From the NCBI GenBank assembly GCA_964479405.1, contig CAYZMA010000003.1:1-41977 (forward strand): a stretch of DNA of 41,977 nt, given 5' to 3'. Positions within the stretch are counted from its first letter, which is position 1, and the number at the start of each line of letters is the position of its first letter. Source of the stretch: JAMCZU01 sp964479405 (lineage in GTDB: Bacteria; Patescibacteriota; UBA1384; UBA12157; JAENIV01). Shown here one piece after another: positions 31,733 to 39,004 of the stretch. Position numbers and translations under genes: made by a program. The notes beneath the pieces are model-generated. The model was not told the DNA's origin and did not search any database. It saw only the letters and a program-made list of their open reading frames with translations.

Positions 31733-32020
31733 TTAACTTTCAATGACCGCGATAATATCTTCTTCCTTAAGAATGATAACTATGTTCCCATCAAGTTTGA
31801 ATTCGTCACCACTGTATTCTTTATACAAAACTTTGTCGCCAATCTTAACCCCTAGTTCAACCAATTTGCCATCATCATATTTCCCGGGTCCCACAGCAAT
31901 CACTTCGCCCCGATGAGATTTTTCCTTGGCAGTATCGGGAATAATAATGCCAGATTTGGTTTTTGATTCTTCGTCTATGGGCTTAACAACAACCCTGTCA
32001 GCTAATGGTTTTATTTTCAC
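31733..32020 (-). CDS. groES: 10 kDa co-chaperonin GroES
   Basis: A 95-residue protein starting at GTG (VKIKPLADRVVVKP), supported by the SD AAAGGTG upstream. It has the mobile loop TKSGIIIPDTAKEKSHRGEVIAVGPG and the conserved DKVLYKEYSGDEFKLDG. An in-frame extension upstream would translate a structured leader and is rejected. It is first in the groES-groEL operon. Confidence 0.96.
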   Translation of the reverse strand: MKIKPLADRVVVKPIDEESKTKSGIIIPDTAKEKSHRGEVIAVGPGKYDDGKLVELGVKIGDKVLYKEYSGDEFKLDGNIVIILKEEDIIAVIES

Positions 32021-32129
32021 AAAACACCTTTCTACTATTTTATTTATATTATTTTTTAAGGAATAAAAATTCGGACTTTCCTCCGAAGTTGACGGGAGCC
32101 GGAAGGGGGATAACCGGACTCCCATCAAC
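32021..32129 (-). promoter_or_regulatory. structured groES leader
   Basis: Read on the minus strand, the transcript begins near a 42-nt stem-loop (32129-32088): GTTGA-T-GGGAG-T-CCGG pairs with CCGG-CTCCC-G-TCAAC. A second hairpin TCGGA-GGAAAG-TCCGA (32086-32071) follows, then ATTTTT, terminator-like. No CIRCE element (TTAGCACTC-N9-GAGTGCTAA) is present. It may act as an attenuator or RNA thermosensor. Confidence 0.5.
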
Positions 32130-32133
32130 CATT

Positions 32134-32163
32134 ATTTTAACCAGAATAGACTATTTTTGTCAA
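32134..32163 (-). promoter_or_regulatory. groESL promoter
   Basis: On the minus strand TTGACA (32163-32158), an 18-bp spacer, TAAAAT (32139-32134). The predicted start of transcription falls at the base of the leader hairpin. Confidence 0.65.
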
Positions 32164-32166
32164 CCC

Positions 32167-33063
32167 CTATATTTTTAATTTTTTTATTTTTTCCTGCCAT
32201 TTCTTCTGATAAAATTCGCGCCGATCGTAAGCATGCAATTTCATCATTTGCGCATCAGCTATAACCGATGCGCCAGCACGATGACTTTCTTTTAAACCCC
32301 AAATTTTTTTAATCTGCATATTTCCTAAAAAATTCTCCAGTTTTTCGCCAAATTGACCCGATAAAATCTTTTCTAATTTTGATTTTTTTTCTAAGACAGT
32401 TTCAATATTTTTTTCTTGTAAGTTGGGTAGTTCTTTAATAATCCAATTATTTTCCAAAATAAATTTCTGATATATTTTTCGGTTCAAAACCGGCTCAAGC
32501 ATGGCCAACCAGTAGGTAAAATAAATATCTTCGCTATTACGTAAATTTTCTAAATTTAACTTCTCGGTAGTTATTGCAAATCCTAAACAGAATTTATTCG
32601 CTTGATACCATTTATTTTTATTTTGCCCAACTATCTCAAGCAGTCCAACTACAAAAGCACGCGCCGTCCAAAGCCGATTTTTTTTAGTGATAAGTAAAAT
32701 ATCAATATCCGAATTAATATTAGAAGCTCCAAAAGCCAATGAATTAATAATAGAGATATTTTTAACAAAAGGCACCCATCGGAGTAATCTAACTATTCTT
32801 TGCGTTTTTTTTATCCGTTTTTGGCAAAGATCTCTTTGTTTTTCAAAAATAGTAAAATTTTTCTGTGAATTAAAGAGCAAAAAATATGAGTCTTTTTCAA
32901 CCACTATTTTCTTTTTTTGCAAAGCGCGCAAGGCAAATAAAACCTGAATTTTACTTGTTTTTTCGTGATATAAATTGTGCCACAATTCTTCCAAGGTCAA
33001 TGGCCGTTTAAAAATATCAAAAAAGGCTAAGGTCTTAAGAATGGCTTTTTCTACTTTTGTCAT
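32167..33063 (-). CDS. nucleotidyltransferase-like protein with N-terminal winged helix
   Basis: A 298-residue protein. Residues 1-65 look like a winged helix (KAILKTLAFFDIFKRPLTLEELW). Then NSLAFGASNINSDIDILLI carries the nucleotidyltransferase G-x and D-x-D pattern. A helical C-terminal region ends MMKLHAYDRREFYQKKW. The substrate is unknown; such proteins are common in this group of bacteria. I chose the ATG at 33063 because the fold begins there and a TATTAT lies a few bases upstream. Upstream alternatives at 33087 (ATG) and 33105 (GTG) add a short hydrophobic stretch. Confidence 0.65.
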   Translation of the reverse strand: MTKVEKAILKTLAFFDIFKRPLTLEELWHNLYHEKTSKIQVLFALRALQKKKIVVEKDSYFLLFNSQKNFTIFEKQRDLCQKRIKKTQRIVRLLRWVPFVKNISIINSLAFGASNINSDIDILLITKKNRLWTARAFVVGLLEIVGQNKNKWYQANKFCLGFAITTEKLNLENLRNSEDIYFTYWLAMLEPVLNRKIYQKFILENNWIIKELPNLQEKNIETVLEKKSKLEKILSGQFGEKLENFLGNMQIKKIWGLKESHRAGASVIADAQMMKLHAYDRREFYQKKWQEKIKKLKI

Positions 33064-33138
33064 AACTTTTGATAATAACAGAATCATCCTTGATTGCAAG
33101 AGCACTATATGCTAAATTAAATATAAAGATTATTAACT

Positions 33139-33240
33139 GTCATTGCGAGCTTTAGCGAAGCAATCCGCTTGTCGTTGCGAGGAGCAACGCGACGAAGCAA
33201 TCTATCTAAAGATTGCCACGGCCTTCGGCCTCGCAATGAC
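33139..33240. repeat. 102-bp repeat element with 11-bp terminal inverted repeats
   Basis: GTCATTGCGAG (33139-33149) and CTCGCAATGAC (33230-33240) are exact inverted ends. The interior contains GTCGTTGCG/CGCGAC-type inverted repeats and AAGCAATC blocks. It resembles REP/MITE-like sequences. It encodes nothing and lies just before trpS. A shorter relative lies at 34501-34550. Confidence 0.8.
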
Positions 33241-33255
33241 AATAAGAGGTAAATT

Positions 33256-34215
33256 ATGCGTATTTTTTCTGGCATCCAGCCGTCTGGCGTTGTTCATCTT
33301 GGTAACTATTTGGGGGCAATGAAAAATTGGGCAAAGCTCCAAACAGAGAATGAGACAATTTTTTGTATTGTTGACTATCACGCTATTACTGTTAATTATC
33401 CGAAAGAAGAAATGCCCCAAAGAATTATTTCGGCAGCTAAAGATGTTCTGGCAAGCGGTATCGATCCTAATAAATCTACCCTATTTTTGCAATCTGACAT
33501 CTCGGAACACACCGAATTGGCGTGGCTCCTAAATACCATTACAACAATGGGTGAATTAACACGGATGACTCAATACAAAGAAAAAGCCCAAAAAAATGAA
33601 GAAAGAGTTGGTCTTTTTGACTATCCGGTGCTGATGGCAGCCGATATTTTGCTTTACAAAGCCGAAGGTGTACCGGTCGGCGAAGATCAAGTTCAGCATG
33701 TAGAAATTACCCGTGATTTGGCGCGTCGCTTTAATACCAAATTTGGTGAAACTTTTCCTGAACCAAAAGCCTTGTTGACCGAAGCAAAAAGAGTCGGTTC
33801 GCTTTCAGGCGAAGGCAAAATGTCTAAATCGGATGCACCTAATACCTATATTGCTTTAACCGATGACCCAGAAACGATTCATCAAAAAATCGCCAGCGCT
33901 ACCACCGATGACGGCAAAAACCCGGAAATTTCGGCTGGCACTTTGAATTTGATTAATCTCTACGATGAACTCGTCGGTTCGGCCGAAGCGGGTAAATTTT
34001 TAATGCAAAGAAAAAACGGTACGATTAAATACAGTGAATTTAAACCAATACTAGCCGAAGCAATTATTAAAGAATTGGAACCGTTTCAAAAAAGACGCGC
34101 CGAAATTTCCGATAACGAAGTCAAAAAAATCCTAAAAGAAGGTGCCGAAAAGCTCCGCCCCCTCGCCCAAAAAACAATTTTAGAAGTCAAAGAAAAAATG
34201 GGATTAGTAATCTAA
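33256..34215 (+). CDS. trpS: tryptophanyl-tRNA synthetase
   Basis: A 319-residue class I aminoacyl-tRNA synthetase. The HIGH counterpart is PSGVVHLGN (9-17), the KMSKS loop is K188-MSKS, and the tryptophan pocket segment reads YPVLMAADILLYKAEGVPVGEDQVQH. The length is typical of the bacterial enzyme. AGAGGT precedes the ATG. It charges tRNA-Trp. Confidence 0.97.
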   Translation: MRIFSGIQPSGVVHLGNYLGAMKNWAKLQTENETIFCIVDYHAITVNYPKEEMPQRIISAAKDVLASGIDPNKSTLFLQSDISEHTELAWLLNTITTMGELTRMTQYKEKAQKNEERVGLFDYPVLMAADILLYKAEGVPVGEDQVQHVEITRDLARRFNTKFGETFPEPKALLTEAKRVGSLSGEGKMSKSDAPNTYIALTDDPETIHQKIASATTDDGKNPEISAGTLNLINLYDELVGSAEAGKFLMQRKNGTIKYSEFKPILAEAIIKELEPFQKRRAEISDNEVKKILKEGAEKLRPLAQKTILEVKEKMGLVI

Positions 34216-34227
34216 AAAGGAGGACAT

Positions 34228-34461
34228 ATGAACCAAAATCAACCACCAACTCAACAACAAAATCCCCAACCAACATCGTCCACACCTCAAACAACACCGC
34301 CAGCTACCACACAACAACCACCAGTCAATCAACAATCACCGCAAAAACCAAACAACAATAAAATCTTTGGTATCATCGCGATCGTTATTGTTAGCTTGTT
34401 TATAATTATCGTTGGCATTTTTTTCTTTATGCTTTTTTACCCTGGTTCGCACGGAGGTTAG
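34228..34461 (+). CDS. small Gln/Pro/Thr-rich single-pass membrane protein
   Basis: A 77-residue protein. The first 44 residues are a low-complexity Gln/Pro/Thr/Asn stretch, followed by one strong membrane helix (FGIIAIVIVSLFIIIVGIFF, about 47-66) and a short FYPGSHGG end. A strong AGGAGG SD lies upstream, 12 bases after trpS. It may be a surface or anchoring protein; the function is unknown. Confidence 0.65.
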   Translation: MNQNQPPTQQQNPQPTSSTPQTTPPATTQQPPVNQQSPQKPNNNKIFGIIAIVIVSLFIIIVGIFFFMLFYPGSHGG

Positions 34462-34757
34462 TTGTGTCCAGACAATAAATAGTCAACTTCACCTCACTTA
34501 CGAGCAATCCATGAGGATTAAAGATTGCTTCGTTATTGCTCGCAATGACAATAAGAACATTTTCAACGACTTTAATAATACCAATTTGATAATACCAAAA
34601 CTTTTGCCATTTTACAGGTTCAAATTATACCCTTTTTTCCGCGATCGCGAGATTTAGGTCATATTTTGAACCATATTTTTGGATAAAAATTTTTAGTTTT
34701 TCATTATTTCGTTATTTAGAATTGTTTTTTAGTATTTAGGATTTAGTGCTTAGGATT
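34462..34757. other. intergenic region with repeat remnants
   Basis: It contains a partial relative of the 33139 element (AGCAATC, GATTGCTTCG, GCTCGCAATGAC at 34501-34550), whose right end shares TCGCAATGACAATAAGA with the DNA before trpS. It also contains a degenerate TTTAGGA repeat (34733-34756), AT-rich filler, and one CGCGATCGCG palindrome near 34641. No gene was seen. Confidence 0.65.
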
Positions 34758-36092
34758 TTAAGCCCTGATAAGGGCGAGTAATTCGTCTTTTTTTTGTTCC
34801 AATAGTTCTTTGCTTTTGGCCTCAACATTTAAGCGAAGCAGTGGTTCAGTATTAGAAGGTCTGACATTAAATCGCCAATCAGTGTACTCAACAGAAATTC
34901 CATCAAGTTCTGACTGTTGACCATCTTTATATTTATTTTTAATTTCCTCAATTTTTCCTTCTTGATTTTTGACTTCCGAATTAATTTCACCCGAAAGAAA
35001 ATATTTATTATACTTATGAGCAATTTCCGACAAAGGTTTTCCCTCTTCGGAAATAAGCTCCATTATCACCAAACTCGCCAACATTCCTGAATCAGCATAA
35101 TACAAATCTTTAAAATAATAATGACCCGAATGTTCACCGGCAAACAAACCATCTTCCTTGCGCATCTTTGTTTTAATTAGCGAATGGCCGACTTTGGTCA
35201 CTTCTGGCACCCCGCCATTTTTCTGGATTGTTTCTTTAACAACCCAACCGCATAAAAGATTATATAAAATTCTTGAACCCGGATGCCGTTTGAGCATTCT
35301 TTTAGCAATCATCGCTGTGGTTATTGTTGAAGATAAATTTTCGCCTTTTTCGTCAATCAGAAAAACCCTGTCACCATCACCATCAAAAGCCAAACCCAAA
35401 TCAGCTTCCTCCTCCACAACTTTCTTTTTAATATCCACCAAATTTTTATCTTCAATCGGACTTGGTTGATGATAAGGAAAATTGCCATCAATTTCCCCGC
35501 AAAGAGGAATTAATTTAATTGGTAAATTTTTAAAAACTTTTTGGGCGATAAAATAAGCTACACCACTACCGGCATCAAGCACAACTTTTAAAGGTTTAAT
35601 TTTGGAAATATCAACTAAAGAATTTAATTTTTCCGCATATTCATTGTAAATTTCGCGTGAATTTTCCATTCCAATTTTTTCCGCTTCTTTCAAATTATTG
35701 CTGTTAATTAAATCGCGCATATTAAATAACCCTTCATCGCCCGAAACTGCTTTCGCTCCCTTTAAAATAAACTTAAAACCATTATTATCTTTTGGATTGT
35801 GCGAAGCAGTCACAATCGCCAAGCCATCAAAATCATCAGAACCACTTAAAAAATAAATCATATCGGTTGAAATAATACCCAGATGCGTCACATCGGCACC
35901 AGCTTTTTTTGCACCTTCCGTCAAAGCTTTTTCAATTTGGGGCGAAGAAAGACGGCCATCGCGACCAAAGGCCACTTTTTTAAGATTAAACTGCATTACA
36001 AAAGCCTGACCGATTTTTTGAGCTATTTCTTCATCAATAGTTTCGGGATAAACTCCCCTCACATCATATGCCTTAAAAATTGAGTCATCCAT
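34758..36092 (-). CDS. phosphomannomutase/phosphoglucomutase
   Basis: A 444-residue alpha-D-phosphohexomutase. Markers are KAYDVRGVYPETID (start of domain 1), the phosphoserine loop TASHNP with S97, the metal loop DGDGDR at about residue 231, the sugar-binding loop GEHSGH, and the C-terminal phosphate loop RPSNTEP. It interconverts hexose 1- and 6-phosphates to feed sugar-nucleotide synthesis. A GGAGGT SD 5 bases before the ATG at 36092 sets the start; longer frames upstream are not supported. Confidence 0.95.
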   Translation of the reverse strand: MDDSIFKAYDVRGVYPETIDEEIAQKIGQAFVMQFNLKKVAFGRDGRLSSPQIEKALTEGAKKAGADVTHLGIISTDMIYFLSGSDDFDGLAIVTASHNPKDNNGFKFILKGAKAVSGDEGLFNMRDLINSNNLKEAEKIGMENSREIYNEYAEKLNSLVDISKIKPLKVVLDAGSGVAYFIAQKVFKNLPIKLIPLCGEIDGNFPYHQPSPIEDKNLVDIKKKVVEEEADLGLAFDGDGDRVFLIDEKGENLSSTITTAMIAKRMLKRHPGSRILYNLLCGWVVKETIQKNGGVPEVTKVGHSLIKTKMRKEDGLFAGEHSGHYYFKDLYYADSGMLASLVIMELISEEGKPLSEIAHKYNKYFLSGEINSEVKNQEGKIEEIKNKYKDGQQSELDGISVEYTDWRFNVRPSNTEPLLRLNVEAKSKELLEQKKDELLALIRA

Positions 36093-36133
36093 TTTTACCT
36101 CCATCATTTTTATTTTAGAGTTTCTTAAATCAT

Positions 36134-36163
36134 TTGACAACTTTTGCCCTCTACTGCTATCTT
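36134..36163 (+). promoter_or_regulatory. pyrG promoter
   Basis: TTGACA (36134-36139), 18 bp, TATCTT (36158-36163). The ATG lies 13 bases past the -10 box and has no SD, so the leader would be only a few bases. Confidence 0.6.
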
Positions 36164-36175
36164 AAAGATAAGCTT

Positions 36176-37900
36176 ATGAAGACAAAATATATATTTGTAA
36201 CTGGTGGTGTTCTTTCCGGTTTAGGCAAAGGTGTGACCGCCGCCTCTATCGGCAATATTTTAAAGTCTCACGGCTTTAAAATTTGGATGCAAAAGTTTGA
36301 TCAATATTTAAATGTTGACGCCGGCACTTTGAACCCAGAAGAACACGGTGAAGTTTTTGTTTTGGACGACGGCTCGGAAACCGATTTGGATTTAGGTCAT
36401 TACGAAAGATTTATTGATACTTCTTTAAACAAAACATCGTCCATTATGTCGGGTCAAATTTACCAAGCCATTTTAGAAAAAGAACGCTCCGGTAAATATT
36501 TAGGCAAAACAATTCAAATGATTCCCCATGTTACCGATGAAGTAAAGTCACGTATTTTTAAAGCAGCCGAAGATTCTAAGTGCGATTTTTTAATAACCGA
36601 AATTGGCGGCACAATCGGCGACTACGAAGGAACCCATTTTGTAGAAGCCATTCGGCAAATGAAACACGATGCCGGCGAAAATAATGTTCTCTATGTTCAC
36701 GTCGGCTTTTTACCTTACCTCGGCGCCTCTTGCGAACTCAAAGGCCGACCAATGCAATTTAGTGTCCACGATTTACAAGCAATGGGGATTCAGCCCGATG
36801 TTTTAATTTGTCGTAGCGATCACCCCGTCAAACCTTCAATGATTAAAAAAATCGCTCTTTTTACCGGCGTGGAAGAAGAAGCCGTCATTCCTCTTGAGAC
36901 TGTGGATACTATTTATCGGGTGCCACTCATTTTAGAAAAATATCATCTTGATCAAATTATTAGTCGCAAACTTAAATTTCACTCAAAAAAACAAAATAAT
37001 AAAAAATGGCAAGATTTCATTCAAAAAATTGATCCGCCAGCTGGCGGACCCAAAAAAAAGACCATTAAAATTGGTCTGGTGGGTAAATATATGGGTATGA
37101 AAGACACTTATTTTTCCATTACCGAAAGCCTAAAAACAGCGGCAGTTTGGCAAAATGTTAAGTTGGAACTCGGCTGGATTGATGCCGAAGAATTAGAAAA
37201 ATCTTCAAAACCGGAAATTTTAAAAATCATGAAAGAATATTCCGCCATTTGCGTGCCGGGAGGCTTTGGCAGTCGTGGCATTGAAGGAAAAATCTTGGCG
37301 ATTAAATATGCTCGCGAGCATAAAATTCCCTTCTTGGGACTTTGCTACGGCATGCAACTTGCGACAATTGAGTTTGCCCGAAATGTTGCCAATTTAAAAA
37401 ACGCCAATTCCACTGAAATTGACCCCAAAACACCTCACAGTGTCATTCACATTATGCCCGAGCAAGAAAAAAAGTTGTTGGAAAATAATTACGGCGGTTC
37501 CATGCGCTTAGGTGCGTATCCTTGTAAATTAAATAAGAATTCAAAAACTTATAATTGTTATAAATTACAAAGTCATCCTGAACGAAGTGAAGGATCTCTG
37601 GCGAATGCCAGATCCAAAACAAGTTTGGAGATTCTTCGGTTGACACCTCAGAATGACATTATTTCTGAGCGTCATCGCCATCGCTATGAATTTAATAATG
37701 AGTATCGGGAAATTTTAGAACAAAAAGGGCTGGTGATTTCCGGCACTTCGCCCGACAATCGTTTAGTAGAAATTATTGAGCTTAAAAATCATCCCTTTTT
37801 TATTGCGACTCAATTCCACCCGGAATTCAAATCCCGCCCTCTTTCCCCTCATCCACTATTTATGGAGTTTGTTAAAACGGCAGGTCATATTACAAAATAA
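36176..37900 (+). CDS. pyrG: CTP synthase with two repeat-encoded insertions
   Basis: A 574-residue enzyme converting UTP to CTP with glutamine. The synthetase domain begins KYIFVTGGVLSGLGKG and contains DPYLN-like FDQYLNVDAGT. The class I glutaminase domain has GGFGSRGIEGK and the nucleophile loop LGLCYGMQLA, and ends with ATQFHPEFKSRP. The start at 36176 is where homology begins. Two insertions are repeat-derived: PPAGG at residues 287-291 in the interdomain linker, and about 29 residues (S466 onward, SHPERSEGS to LTPQND) just before ISERHRHRYEFN. Typical CTP synthases are about 535-550 residues, which fits the extra length. Confidence 0.96.
   Translation: MKTKYIFVTGGVLSGLGKGVTAASIGNILKSHGFKIWMQKFDQYLNVDAGTLNPEEHGEVFVLDDGSETDLDLGHYERFIDTSLNKTSSIMSGQIYQAILEKERSGKYLGKTIQMIPHVTDEVKSRIFKAAEDSKCDFLITEIGGTIGDYEGTHFVEAIRQMKHDAGENNVLYVHVGFLPYLGASCELKGRPMQFSVHDLQAMGIQPDVLICRSDHPVKPSMIKKIALFTGVEEEAVIPLETVDTIYRVPLILEKYHLDQIISRKLKFHSKKQNNKKWQDFIQKIDPPAGGPKKKTIKIGLVGKYMGMKDTYFSITESLKTAAVWQNVKLELGWIDAEELEKSSKPEILKIMKEYSAICVPGGFGSRGIEGKILAIKYAREHKIPFLGLCYGMQLATIEFARNVANLKNANSTEIDPKTPHSVIHIMPEQEKKLLENNYGGSMRLGAYPCKLNKNSKTYNCYKLQSHPERSEGSLANARSKTSLEILRLTPQNDIISERHRHRYEFNNEYREILEQKGLVISGTSPDNRLVEIIELKNHPFFIATQFHPEFKSRPLSPHPLFMEFVKTAGHITK
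37033..37048. repeat. 16-bp palindrome inside pyrG
   Basis: TCCGCCAGCTGGCGGA, identical to the intergenic copy at 3869, encoding PPAGG in the linker between the two domains of CTP synthase. Confidence 0.88.
37572..37657 (+). repeat. 86-bp in-frame palindromic element in pyrG
   Basis: The ends GTCATCCTGA and TCAGAATGAC are near-perfect inverted repeats. Internal blocks CGAAGTGAAGGATCTC and GGAGATTCTTCG are also complementary. It is open in the pyrG frame and encodes SHPERSEGS through PQND. Confidence 0.85.
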
Positions 37901-37910
37901 TTAATAGTGT

Positions 37911-38876
37911 TTATTTTAACAAATTAGTAATAATTTTAATCATCACTTCTTTATCTTTAGGATCACTGACAGCAACTAGTAATGCTAAAGATACTAAAGT
38001 ATTATCATTAATCTTCTTTTCGCTATCTTCCCTATATAAATATTGGTTCTGAGCTAAAAAATAAACAAAAAGCATTGAAGCAATTCGTTTGTTGCCATCT
38101 GTAAAAGGATGATCTTTAATTATTAAATACAAAAGATTAGCTGCTTTTTCCTCCAAAGAAACATATAGTTCCTTACCGTCAAAAGTTTGGTAAATCGTTT
38201 TAATAATACCTTGAAACTGGTCGCTGATCTCTTGACCAACTAAGGTAGTAGCCTCTTTTTTCTTTATCAAATTTTGTCTGAATTCAACAATTAATTGTTG
38301 AATTTGCAGGTATTCTAATTTATAGATCTCTTTTCCAAAACGGTGAAGTTTCAATTTTCCCTGATCGTATTGACTTAATAAGGTAAAAGATTGAGCAAAT
38401 TCGTCAATAAGATCAATTAGCTTTGGAGCTTGACCTGAAAGCAAATTTGCCTTTGATTTTATTTTGATAAATTTAATCGCTTGTTGTAATTCGTGAAAAT
38501 ATTTCGCTTGTTCTTTTAATCTTTTTTGATTAACAATATAACCCTTGATCAAATAATCTTTCAGAATTTTATTGGCCCAAATACGGAATTGAGTTGCTTG
38601 TTTTGAATTAACTCGGTAGCCAACCGATAGTATTAAGTCTAAACTAAAATATTTAACAGGTTTGTCAGAACCAGCAATGTGCATTTTTTGCACATTGCTT
38701 TTTTCAATCAACTCATCTTCTTTAAAAACATTATTGATATGTTTAGTTATAACAGAACGATCGACACAAAATAATTGCGCGATTTGTTGTTGAGTTAACC
38801 AAATCGTTTTATTTTTTAAATTAACAGCTAATTTAATTTGTCCATTGCGAGTGATGTAGATCAAATTTTTCTTCAT
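37911..38876 (-). CDS. RhuM-Fic/Doc fusion protein
   Basis: A 321-residue protein. The N-terminal 1-115 match the RhuM family (TIWLTQQQIAQLFCVDRSVITKHI, KMHIAGSDKPVKYFSLDLILSVGYRVNS, FRIWANKILKDYLIKGY), with a helix-turn-helix look at residues 27-50. The C-terminal Fic/Doc domain has the full active site HPFTDGNKR (256-264). Fic domains transfer AMP or phosphate to proteins; Doc types act as toxins. The N-terminal half may bind DNA or neutralise the Fic half. No separate antitoxin is adjacent. Confidence 0.88.
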   Translation of the reverse strand: MKKNLIYITRNGQIKLAVNLKNKTIWLTQQQIAQLFCVDRSVITKHINNVFKEDELIEKSNVQKMHIAGSDKPVKYFSLDLILSVGYRVNSKQATQFRIWANKILKDYLIKGYIVNQKRLKEQAKYFHELQQAIKFIKIKSKANLLSGQAPKLIDLIDEFAQSFTLLSQYDQGKLKLHRFGKEIYKLEYLQIQQLIVEFRQNLIKKKEATTLVGQEISDQFQGIIKTIYQTFDGKELYVSLEEKAANLLYLIIKDHPFTDGNKRIASMLFVYFLAQNQYLYREDSEKKINDNTLVSLALLVAVSDPKDKEVMIKIITNLLK

Positions 38877-38882
38877 ATTTCG

Positions 38883-38901
38883 ATTGTATAACTTTTACAA
38901 T
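38883..38901. promoter_or_regulatory. inverted repeat before the RhuM-Fic gene
   Basis: ATTGTA (38883-38888) and TACAAT (38896-38901) with a 7-nt centre, ending 7 bases from the ATG. It overlaps a TATACA -10-like stretch on the minus strand and could be an autoregulatory operator. Confidence 0.4.
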
Positions 38902-38910
38902 AATATAAAA

Positions 38911-38938
38911 CCCCCAGGTCCTTTAACAGAACTGGGGG
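38911..38938 (-). terminator. terminator of the hppA-VanW operon
   Basis: On the minus strand CCCCCAG, a 14-nt loop with a possible inner GTTC/GACC pairing, CTGGGGG, then TTTTATATT. It closes the minus-strand operon and insulates the RhuM-Fic gene. Confidence 0.8.
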
Positions 38939-39004
38939 GATTTAGCTTAGTAACAATTATACTGTAACATATTTATTATAATTGTCAACACCCATTTCTT
39001 AAAA

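Noticed and set aside
32071..32086. GGAGGAAAGTCCG on the minus strand, like the start of the RNase P RNA P4 region
   Set aside because: None of the other RNase P RNA core elements follow within the short leader before groES. The match is explained by a terminator-like hairpin.
32250..32273. GCGCATC/GATGCGC inverted repeat inside the winged-helix nucleotidyltransferase gene
   Set aside because: The coded segment fits the family's C-terminal pattern reasonably well and no second copy was seen, so I do not call it an inserted repeat.
34641..34650. CGCGATCGCG palindrome, like the cyanobacterial HIP1 core
   Set aside because: A single occurrence in the window; nothing else suggests a cyanobacterial origin.
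38673..38699. Perfect 11-bp inverted repeat with T5 loop (AGCAATGTGCA/TGCACATTGCT) inside the RhuM-Fic gene
   Set aside because: The residues it encodes (NVQKMHIAGSD) belong to the conserved RhuM motif, so it is not an insertion. The palindrome is probably chance, or at most weak plus-strand termination.
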